From NCBI GenBank assembly GCA_028291305.1, contig JAQGII010000380.1, positions 1 through 5,111 of the forward strand: 5,111 bases of DNA, read 5' to 3'. The stretch comes from Caulobacteraceae bacterium (GTDB taxonomy: Bacteria; Pseudomonadota; Alphaproteobacteria; Caulobacterales; Caulobacteraceae). Positions 1-4,697 of the stretch are shown piece after piece (the first letter of the stretch is position 1; each line of letters opens with the position of its first letter). Under the pieces are notes generated by a model. It had not been told where the DNA came from, ran no database searches, and saw only the letters and a program-made list of their open reading frames with translations. The position numbers and the translations under genes were made by a program.

Positions 1-138
1 CAGGCCGTAGACCAGGGCGCACATCACCGCGACGAAGATCAGCCACAGGCCCAGGTTGAGGCGTCGGTCCGGCCCGCGCGACGGGGCGGACGGCGGCTTG
101 GCCGGCAGGCGGCTCCACGGCCCTTCAGGATTGGTCAT
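1..138 (-). CDS. N-terminal part of a single-pass membrane protein (runs off left edge)
   Basis: The frame opens with ATG at 138 and stays open to the window edge, giving 46 residues. It begins MTNPEGPWSRLPAKP. Residues 1-26 are a proline- and arginine-rich, presumably cytoplasmic segment. Residues 27-46 (LNLGLWLIFVAVMCALVYGL) are hydrophobic and look like a membrane anchor, with Arg25-Arg26 just before it, which favours a cytoplasmic N-terminus. A GAGGA Shine-Dalgarno element lies at 147-151 with 8 nt before the ATG, so the start is well supported. It is the last visible gene of the leftward run, 46 nt after the isomerase stop. The soluble part is outside the window, so I cannot name it. A short Pro-rich tail plus anchor is compatible with the TIGR02281-type retropepsin-like aspartic proteases of alphaproteobacteria, but that is only a guess. 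Confidence 0.72.
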   Translation of the reverse strand, partial: MTNPEGPWSRLPAKPPSAPSRGPDRRLNLGLWLIFVAVMCALVYGL

Positions 139-184
139 GACGGCGGTCCTCGAACATCGGGCCCAGTCTAGCCTGCCCGCCCGT

Positions 185-805
185 CTAGGTCGCCCGCCGC
201 GCTGTGAGGATCGTTACGGGGGTCTTCAGCATCTCGCCGCGCATGGCCCCGACCCCGGCGGTCGCCGAGACCGGCAGGCCGAAGATCGCGTGCACGACGT
301 CCATGCCCTCGACCACCTGGCCGAAGGCGGCGAAGCCGTTCTTATCGCCCTCTGCCGCGGGGTCGGCGTCGAAGCCGGGCTGGTCGCCGACGACGATGAA
401 GAAATCGGCGGTCGCGGTGCCGGGCGCCCGGCGGGCCATGGAGATGGTCCCGTCCTTATGCGTCAGCCCGGTCTTCAGCGTGCTCTCGTGGGCCACGGGC
501 TTGAGCACCTTGGCCCGCTCGCCGCGCAGCCCGCCCTCGACCAGGCCGTGGTCGGGCTGGTTGGGCACGTGCGAGACCCGGTAGAAGCTCGATTTGTCGA
601 GCAGCTTCATGTCCACGTAACGCAGGAAGTTGCGCACCGTGAGGGGCGCCTTGGCGGCGTTGAGATCGAAGGTGATGGCGCCCTTGCTGGTCTTCAGGAC
701 GATCCGCACCAGGCCGCCGTCCGTCTGGGCGGAGGCGGCGCCCCAGGACATCGCCATGCCGCCGGCCAGGATCGCGCGTCGATTGAGGAGCTGGACCATG
801 GGCAT
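185..805 (-). CDS. Exported cyclophilin-type peptidyl-prolyl cis-trans isomerase
   Basis: A 206-residue protein of the cyclophilin family, which catalyses cis-trans isomerisation of Xaa-Pro bonds and probably acts here in the periplasm. Residues 1-26 form a signal peptide with NRRAIL at 8-13 (a twin-arginine-like motif), a hydrophobic stretch, and an ASA-Q cleavage site at about 26/27. The cyclophilin domain spans about 32-200: KTSKGAITFDL (38-48), NFLRYV (59-64), SFYRV (73-77, catalytic-type Arg76), GLVEGG (87-92, in place of the usual QGGD), GTISMAR (119-125), ADFFIVVGD (133-141) and AAFGQVVEGMDVV (159-171). Arg76 and Phe136 match the human cyclophilin A active site (R55, F113), but Q63 becomes Glu90 and H126 becomes Phe158, so activity may be reduced. 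ATG at 799 (MVQLLNRR) is an equally plausible start; neither has a strong Shine-Dalgarno. The gene follows proC after 38 nt containing hairpins and is probably co-transcribed. The family call is firm, the substrate unknown. Confidence 0.93.
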   Translation of the reverse strand: MPMVQLLNRRAILAGGMAMSWGAASAQTDGGLVRIVLKTSKGAITFDLNAAKAPLTVRNFLRYVDMKLLDKSSFYRVSHVPNQPDHGLVEGGLRGERAKVLKPVAHESTLKTGLTHKDGTISMARRAPGTATADFFIVVGDQPGFDADPAAEGDKNGFAAFGQVVEGMDVVHAIFGLPVSATAGVGAMRGEMLKTPVTILTARRAT

Positions 806-812
806 GAGCTTA

Positions 813-844
813 GCATTGGCCGGGCCGCCCGCAATGGCCGGGCC
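813..844. repeat. Near-perfect 14-bp tandem direct repeat
   Basis: GCATTGGCCGGGCC (813-826) and GCAATGGCCGGGCC (831-844) match at 13 of 14 positions and are separated by 4 nt. They fill most of the 38-nt proC-isomerase gap. This could be a recent small duplication or a two-site binding element; the 18-nt period is not close to two helical turns. Confidence 0.6.
814..836 (-). other. Second, competing hairpin before the isomerase start
   Basis: CATTG (814-818) pairs with CAATG (832-836) and CGGG (821-824) with CCCG (828-831), leaving a 2-nt bulge and a 3-nt loop. It shares bases 835-836 with the hairpin over the proC stop, so the two cannot both form fully. It ends about 9 nt before the ATG at 805 and could limit ribosome access to a gene that already lacks a good Shine-Dalgarno. 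Fold energies were not computed. Confidence 0.33.
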
Positions 845-854
845 TAGCCGGCCA
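835..854 (-). other. Perfect 7-bp GC hairpin over the proC stop codon
   Basis: TGGCCGG (835-841) and CCGGCCA (848-854) are perfect inverted repeats around a 6-nt loop that holds the proC TAG. On the minus-strand transcript the 3' side is followed by ATTGCGGG, not by uridines, so this is not a standard intrinsic terminator. It could slow polymerase, mark a processing site or protect the proC mRNA end. Confidence 0.45.
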
Positions 855-1638
855 GTTCCTTCGACCGCCGGACGGCGGCGGCGACGGCGTCGCGCAGCAG
901 CGGCCCCAGACCCGTTTCGCCCATCAGGACCTCGAGCGCCGCCTGGGTGGTGCCGCCGGGCGAGGTGACCTGCCTGCGCAGTTCGGCGGGCTCCTCGCCC
1001 GATTGGGCCAGCAGGGCCGCCGATCCGGCGATGGTGGCGCGGGCCAGCTGTCTGGACGCCTCGGGCGACAGACCGGCCGAGACGCCCGCGGCCTCCAGCG
1101 CTTCGACGAAGGCATAGAGGTAGGCGGGCGCGGAGCCCGAGACGCCGGTGGCGGCGTGCATCAGGACCTCGTCGTCCAGATCGACCACCGTGGCCACCGG
1201 CTCGAACAGGGCGTGGGCGCGGGCGCGGGCTTCGGCGTCGGGGGCGAACACCGAAGCGACGCCCTTGCCGATGGCGACCGCGGTGGTGGTCATGATCCGC
1301 GCCACGCGCCGCCCGCCGAAGCTGGCGGAGATGTCGGCGGCGCCGACGCCCGCGGCGATGGAGACGATCACGGCGTCCGGCGCCAGATGCGGTTCAAGGT
1401 CGGCGGCGGCGGCGTTCCACAGCTGCGGCTTGACGGCCAGCAGCACGGTGCGGGCCCGGGCCAGTTCGGCAGATGGCGGATTGACCCGGGCGCCGCTGGC
1501 CAGGACGGCCTGCGACGGCTGCGGATCGACCACGATCAGGTCCGGGGCGGCGAAGGCGCCGGCCTGTTTCCAGCCGTCGATCAGCGCCCCGCCCATGCGG
1601 CCGGCGCCCAGCAGCAGGATGGGGGTGGTCTTGGTCAT
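844..1638 (-). CDS. proC: Pyrroline-5-carboxylate reductase
   Basis: A 264-residue protein, the usual length for ProC, the cytoplasmic enzyme that reduces 1-pyrroline-5-carboxylate to L-proline with NAD(P)H, the last step of proline synthesis. The N-terminal Rossmann motif GAGRMG is at 11-16, followed by LLAVKPQ at 66-72 and SIAAGV at 93-98. The C-terminal dimerisation domain carries the family signature SGSAPAYLYAFVEALEAAGV (167-186) and the substrate loop VTSPGGTTQAALEVL (224-238). The loop normally read as MPNTP is MTTTA at 116-120, so the conserved Asn and Pro are replaced. The rest of the protein is intact, so I keep the functional call. The ATG at 1638 has a GAGG element about 11 nt upstream. 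It lies 55 nt after the YbjN gene and 38 nt before the isomerase gene, same strand, consistent with an operon. Confidence 0.96.
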   Translation of the reverse strand: MTKTTPILLLGAGRMGGALIDGWKQAGAFAAPDLIVVDPQPSQAVLASGARVNPPSAELARARTVLLAVKPQLWNAAAADLEPHLAPDAVIVSIAAGVGAADISASFGGRRVARIMTTTAVAIGKGVASVFAPDAEARARAHALFEPVATVVDLDDEVLMHAATGVSGSAPAYLYAFVEALEAAGVSAGLSPEASRQLARATIAGSAALLAQSGEEPAELRRQVTSPGGTTQAALEVLMGETGLGPLLRDAVAAAVRRSKELAG

Positions 1639-1693
1639 CGCTGCTGTCGCCTCGGAGCAATCGACATTCGCCGGGATGAGCGGCAGGGCAGGC

Positions 1694-2203
1694 TCAGGCC
1701 TGGCCGACGGTCTCGAACATGCAGGCCGAGATGGCGTCCTCGGGCGACTTGCCGCCGTTCAGCAGGAAGTCGAACGCCGGATAGAAGCGGTCCGCCGCCT
1801 CCACCGCCGCGTCGATCATCGACGCCGCCTGGGCCAGGGTCGGCCGCTCGCCGGTGGGCAGGGCCATGGCGTGGCGGAACACCACTTCGCCGTCGTCGGC
1901 CCACACTTCGAAGTGGCCGAGCCAGACGCGCTGATTGATCAGCGACAGCATGGTGTGCGCGGCCTGGCGGCGGGTCTTCTTGGCGCGGATGTCGAGCGAC
2001 AGGCACAGCTGCAGGCAGTCGGCCTCGGGTCGCCACGCGAACCACAGCTCATAGTCCTTCCAGTCGCCGGCCAGGGTGAAGGCGAGATCGCCGTCCTCGG
2101 TCCGGTCGAACGTCAGGTTCTCCGCCGACAGGACATGCTCGATCACATCGAGCGGATCCATGGCGAAGTCGACGTCGTCTTCTTCCGGTTGAGGAGTGTC
2201 CAT
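1694..2203 (-). CDS. YbjN-domain protein (putative chaperone-fold regulator)
   Basis: A 169-residue acidic protein of the YbjN family. It has no signal peptide or membrane segment, so it should be cytosolic. Residues 1-12 are a poorly conserved acidic tail (EEDDVD at 7-12). From about 16 to 165 it shows the family pattern: MDPLDVIEHVLSAENLTFDR, a beta-rich core (LWFAWRPEADCLQLCLSLDI, 53-72), LGHFEVWADDGEVVFRHAM (95-113) and a helical end with FDFLLNGGKSPEDAISACM (144-162). YbjN folds resemble type III secretion chaperones, and E. coli YbjN has been linked to stress and motility phenotypes, but the biochemical role is unknown. The ATG at 2203 is preceded by AAGGA (minus strand, 2214-2218) with 10 nt spacing, a good start. 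The position between ubiK and proC suggests co-transcription and does not itself reveal the function. Confidence 0.9.
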   Translation of the reverse strand: MDTPQPEEDDVDFAMDPLDVIEHVLSAENLTFDRTEDGDLAFTLAGDWKDYELWFAWRPEADCLQLCLSLDIRAKKTRRQAAHTMLSLINQRVWLGHFEVWADDGEVVFRHAMALPTGERPTLAQAASMIDAAVEAADRFYPAFDFLLNGGKSPEDAISACMFETVGQA

Positions 2204-2284
2204 GCTTGGCCGTTCCTTGTGGAGGCCGACCGCGCCCTTCGTAAGGAGCAGGGGGCGGAAGGGAATCAGAGACGCAATAAGGAA

Positions 2285-2313
2285 AGTAGTCCGCTTCGGC
2301 GCCGGCGTCTCAA
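2285..2313 (-). promoter_or_regulatory. Possible internal promoter ahead of the YbjN gene
   Basis: The 106-nt gap between the ubiK stop and the YbjN start is the longest in the leftward run. On the minus strand TTGAGA (2313-2308, overlapping the ubiK stop codon) is separated by 17 nt from ACTACT (2290-2285). The -35 is good, the -10 poor. No U-run terminator is visible in the gap. This could let YbjN-proC be expressed separately from ubiK; weak evidence. Confidence 0.2.
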
Positions 2314-2582
2314 CCGTCGGCGATCTGGGTCTTCTTCGGCTTGGCGGCCGTCTTGGCTTCGGCAGACGGGACCGAGAGGGCGGCGACCGCTTCGCGCAAA
2401 GTCGCGACTTCCTGTTTCAGCGCCTCGTATTCGTCGCGGCGCACCAGGTCGAATTCGGCGGCCAGCTTGTCGGCCTGGGCGCGCATGGCGGCCTTGGCTT
2501 CTTCTCCGGCGGCCTGGGCGATGCCCATGGCGGCGGTGGTCAGCTTGGCGAATTCGTCCAGGAAGGGGTTCTGGGTCTGCAT
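2310..2582 (-). CDS. ubiK: UbiK/BMFP-family accessory protein
   Basis: A 90-residue protein of the membrane fusogenic / UbiK family. In Enterobacteria UbiK binds UbiJ and lipids and supports aerobic ubiquinone synthesis; the Brucella member (BMFP) is a trimeric coiled-coil protein with membrane-fusing activity. Here residues 1-45 are an amphipathic, Ala-rich helix (NPFLDEFAKL at 5-14), followed by VRRDEYEALK (47-56), which matches the family's V-R-E-E-F-type signature, then a short coiled coil to about 69 and a Lys/Ala-rich tail (AKTAAKPKK at 76-84). The length is typical. An in-frame TAG lies 11 codons before the ATG and no other standard start exists between them, so the start is fixed even though only a weak GAG adjoins it. 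It is the first gene of the leftward run, about 26 nt from a likely transcription start. The family is secure; the precise role in alphaproteobacteria is inferred. Confidence 0.9.
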   Translation of the reverse strand: MQTQNPFLDEFAKLTTAAMGIAQAAGEEAKAAMRAQADKLAAEFDLVRRDEYEALKQEVATLREAVAALSVPSAEAKTAAKPKKTQIADG

Positions 2583-2614
2583 CTCGAAGTGGTCCGTCAG
2601 GGCGATCTTGGCCC

Positions 2615-2644
2615 TCTATATGGGAAACCCTGCGCGAAAGCGAA
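2615..2644 (-). promoter_or_regulatory. Candidate sigma70-type promoter of the ubiK-led run
   Basis: On the minus strand TATAGA (2620-2615) makes a good -10 element. TTCGCT (2644-2639) lies 18 nt upstream as a poor -35. Transcription would start near 2608 and give a leader of about 26 nt before the ubiK ATG. The A/T-rich patch at 2615-2630 stands out from the surrounding GC-rich DNA. Position is convincing, the -35 is not. Confidence 0.42.
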
Positions 2645-2702
2645 GGCTCCGCGTCGCGGCGCCTCAATTGCGTGAAGGGGGCGCCCCATCGGCAACGGTC
2701 CT

Positions 2703-2710
2703 GCTAAACC
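2703..2710 (+). promoter_or_regulatory. Candidate -10 element for lgt
   Basis: GCTAAACC agrees with the Caulobacter housekeeping -10 consensus GCTANAWC at all but one position and lies about 39 nt before the TTG start of lgt. No TTGAC-like -35 is found at the proper distance (TTGCGT at 2668-2673 is 29 nt away, too far). It would place the transcription start near 2717, downstream of the alternative ATG at 2620, supporting the TTG start if real. Confidence 0.27.
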
Positions 2711-2748
2711 TGCGCCGTCCCCTTGCTCGCCCGTACCGAGAGCCCGCC

Positions 2749-3630
2749 TTGATCTTTCCCGAATTCGATCCCGTCCTGATCCATCTCGGTCCGCTGGCGA
2801 TCCGCTGGTACGCCCTGGCCTATGTGTCGGGCATCCTGCTGGGCTGGCGCTATACGGTGACCCTGGTGCGCAATCCCCGCATCTGGCTGGGCTCGCAGCC
2901 CACCGCGAGCGTCGCCCAGATCGACGACCTGGTGCTGTGGATCACGCTCGGCGTCATCCTCGGCGGGCGGCTCGGCTATGTGCTGTTCTACGACTTCAAG
3001 ACGATGATGGCCGACCCGAGCGAGATCTTCAAAGTCTGGCACGGCGGCATGTCGTTCCACGGCGGCCTGATCGGGGTGACGCTGGCCCTGCTGGGCTTCG
3101 CCAAGGTCAACAAGCTGAACGCCGTGCGCGTGGCCGACCTGGTGGCGCCGGTCGTGCCGATCGGCCTGTTCTTCGGCCGCATCGCCAACTTCATCAACGG
3201 CGAGCTGTGGGGCCGCCCCACCAACGTCCCCTGGGGCATGGTGTTCTGCAACGGCCGCATCGCGCAGATGAACGGCGGCAACTGTCCTGCCGGCCTGTTC
3301 ACCCGCCATCCGAGCCAGCTGTACGAGGCGGTCCTGGAGGGGCTGGTGCTGTTCGGCGTGCTGCGCTGGGCCACGCACAAGGCCAAGTGGCTGCCGCGCG
3401 AAGGCGCGATCACCGGCCTGTTCCTGATGGGCTACGCCCTGGCCCGCATCAGCCTGGAGAATGTGCGCCAGCCCGACGCCCAGATGCCCGACTTCCCGCT
3501 CGGCCTGACCATGGGGATGATGCTGTCCGCGCCGATGCTGCTGATCGGCGCCTTCCTGGTCTGGCGCGGCCTGAACAAGCCCCCGGCGCCGCCCTCCGAA
3601 GCGTCCGAGCAGGCCCCCGCCGCCCCATGA
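2749..3630 (+). CDS. lgt: Phosphatidylglycerol-prolipoprotein diacylglyceryl transferase
   Basis: A 293-residue polytopic inner-membrane enzyme that transfers the diacylglyceryl group of phosphatidylglycerol to the lipobox cysteine of prolipoproteins, the first step of lipoprotein maturation. Visible motifs: IRWYALAY (18-25), GGRLGYVLFY (72-81), WHGGMSFHGGLIG (97-109; His104 matches E. coli H103), GRIANFINGELWGRPT (143-158; the Lgt signature, with Arg144, Asn147 and Gly155 matching R143, N146 and G154), RHPSQLYEA (186-194) and YALARISLENVRQPDAQ (229-245; Tyr229 and Arg233 matching Y235 and R239). About seven hydrophobic segments are present. The tail from 277 is Pro/Ala/Glu-rich. I chose TTG at 2749, with GAGAG 6 nt upstream, because the family normally starts just before the FPxxDP motif. 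An in-frame ATG at 2620 would add 43 basic, non-homologous-looking residues. The stop overlaps the next gene's start. Confidence 0.96.
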   Translation: MIFPEFDPVLIHLGPLAIRWYALAYVSGILLGWRYTVTLVRNPRIWLGSQPTASVAQIDDLVLWITLGVILGGRLGYVLFYDFKTMMADPSEIFKVWHGGMSFHGGLIGVTLALLGFAKVNKLNAVRVADLVAPVVPIGLFFGRIANFINGELWGRPTNVPWGMVFCNGRIAQMNGGNCPAGLFTRHPSQLYEAVLEGLVLFGVLRWATHKAKWLPREGAITGLFLMGYALARISLENVRQPDAQMPDFPLGLTMGMMLSAPMLLIGAFLVWRGLNKPPAPPSEASEQAPAAP

Positions 3631-4697
3631 GCCTCGCCGAGCGGCTCCGGGCGCAGATCGCCGCGGACGGGCCCCTGACCGTCGCCCAGTACATGACCGC
3701 CTGCCTGCACGACCCTCGGGACGGCTATTATGCGACCCGCCCGCGCCTGGGCGAGGCCGGGGATTTCGTCACCGCGCCCCTGGTCTCGCAAATGTTCGGC
3801 GAGCTGCTGGGGCTGTGGGCCGTGGAGGCCTGGAACCGCATGGGCCAGCCCTCGCCCGTGCTCCTGGTGGAGGCCGGTCCCGGCGACGGGACGCTGATGG
3901 GCGACGTGCTGCGCGCCGTGCGCCTGGCGCCGGGCTTCCTCGAGGCGGCGCGGCTGCACCTGATCGAGACCAGCCCGCCCCTGGTCGAGGCCCAGCGCCG
4001 GCGGCTGGCCGGCGGCCCGCTCGAGCCGGCTTGGTGCGGCGGGCTCGCCGCCCTGCCCTCCGGCGCGCCGGTCATCCTGCTGTCCAACGAGCTGCTCGAC
4101 TGCCTGCCCGCGCGCCAGTTCGTGCGCACCGAGCGCGGTTGGGCCGAGCGGATGGTGGGGTTGGACGCGGACGGCGCCCTGGCGTTCGGCCTGGCCTCGC
4201 GGCCCCTCGACCAGGTGCTGCCGCAGGCCGCGCCCGGCGCCGTGGTCGAGATATCCGCCGCGCAGGCGGCCTTCGGCGCCGAGCTGGGCGCCCTGCTCGC
4301 CCGCGAGGGCGGCGTGGCCCTGCTGATCGACTATGGCCGCGGCGAGCCGGGAACCGGCGACACCCTGCAGGCGCTCAAGGGCCACCAAAAGCTCTCCCCC
4401 TTGGACAGTCCCGGCGAGGCCGACCTGACCGTGCATGCCGACTTCCCCGCCGTGGCCGCAGCCGCCCGCGCGGCCGGGGCCTTCGCCGCTCCCCTCCTGG
4501 CGCAGGGCGAGTTCCTGCTGCGCCTGGGCGCCGCCGAGCGGGCGAAGACCCTGATGCAGGCCCGTCCGGACCGCGCGCAGGTCGTGCAAAGACAGCTTGC
4601 GCGCCTGACCGAGCCTGAGCAGATGGGCAGCCTGTTCAAGGTCCTGGCGCTGCACGCGCCGCAAGCGCTGGTTCCGCCCGGCTTCGAGGAGGGCTGA
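3627..4697 (+). CDS. MidA/NDUFAF7-family SAM-dependent methyltransferase
   Basis: A 356-residue class I methyltransferase of the COG1565/PF02636 family. Mitochondrial NDUFAF7 (MidA) methylates an arginine of the 49-kDa subunit of complex I during assembly; bacterial members lack an established substrate. Motifs in order: VAQYMTACLHDPRDGYYA (19-36), GDFVTAPLVSQMFGELLG (45-62), the SAM-binding VEAGPGDGTLMGDVLRA (81-97), LIETSP (112-117), LLSNELLDCLPARQF (151-165), LLIDYG (232-237), LQALKGH (247-253), ADLTVHADF (265-273), QGEFLLRLG (293-301) and MGSLFKVLALHAP (333-345). All family landmarks are present, so it appears intact. The ATG lies inside the lgt stop (ATGA overlap) without a strong Shine-Dalgarno, implying translation by ribosomes finishing lgt. 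The protein has no membrane segment and should be cytoplasmic. A role in complex I assembly is possible by homology but nothing else in the window supports it. Confidence 0.94.
   Translation: MSLAERLRAQIAADGPLTVAQYMTACLHDPRDGYYATRPRLGEAGDFVTAPLVSQMFGELLGLWAVEAWNRMGQPSPVLLVEAGPGDGTLMGDVLRAVRLAPGFLEAARLHLIETSPPLVEAQRRRLAGGPLEPAWCGGLAALPSGAPVILLSNELLDCLPARQFVRTERGWAERMVGLDADGALAFGLASRPLDQVLPQAAPGAVVEISAAQAAFGAELGALLAREGGVALLIDYGRGEPGTGDTLQALKGHQKLSPLDSPGEADLTVHADFPAVAAAARAAGAFAAPLLAQGEFLLRLGAAERAKTLMQARPDRAQVVQRQLARLTEPEQMGSLFKVLALHAPQALVPPGFEEG
4686..4692 (+). promoter_or_regulatory. Strong ribosome binding site for pgeF inside the upstream gene
   Basis: GAGGAGG lies within the last codons of the methyltransferase gene, encoding part of its Glu-Glu-Gly end, 4 nt before the pgeF ATG. 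It contrasts with the weak site ahead of the methyltransferase and suggests that pgeF can initiate both independently and by reinitiation at the TGATG overlap. Confidence 0.7.

Noticed and set aside
139..184. A GCTAGACT sequence (minus strand) resembling a -10 element ahead of the left-edge gene, and CTAGAC repeated nearby.
   Set aside because: No -35 element lies at a suitable distance, two consensus positions differ, and the 46-nt gap suits co-transcription with the isomerase gene.
56..847. Plus-strand open frame of 263 codons opposite the isomerase gene.
   Set aside because: Antisense shadow; the minus strand has a complete signal peptide and cyclophilin domain over the same bases.
1635..1667. 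A 10-codon reading frame (MSIAPRRQQR) on the minus strand whose TGA overlaps the proC ATG, like a leader peptide.
   Set aside because: It has no convincing Shine-Dalgarno and no proline codon run that would suit attenuation. It is the tail of a long shadow frame antiphase to the YbjN gene, so chance is the better explanation.
2204..2309. GC-rich inverted-repeat material after the ubiK stop as a terminator.
   Set aside because: The self-complementary CGCCGGCG core lacks a stable long stem with a normal loop, and no uridine run follows directly.
1148..2707. Plus-strand open frame of 519 codons across proC, the YbjN gene and ubiK.
   Set aside because: It runs antisense to three well-recognised genes and its translation is low-complexity Arg/Ala/Gly/Ser-rich, typical of a shadow frame in GC-rich DNA.
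3432..4664. Long minus-strand open frame (410 codons) opposite the lgt end and the methyltransferase gene.
   Set aside because: It is an antisense shadow caused by high GC; its composition is Gly/Ala/Arg/Gln/His-rich and lacks any recognisable domain, while the plus strand encodes a full family-matching protein.
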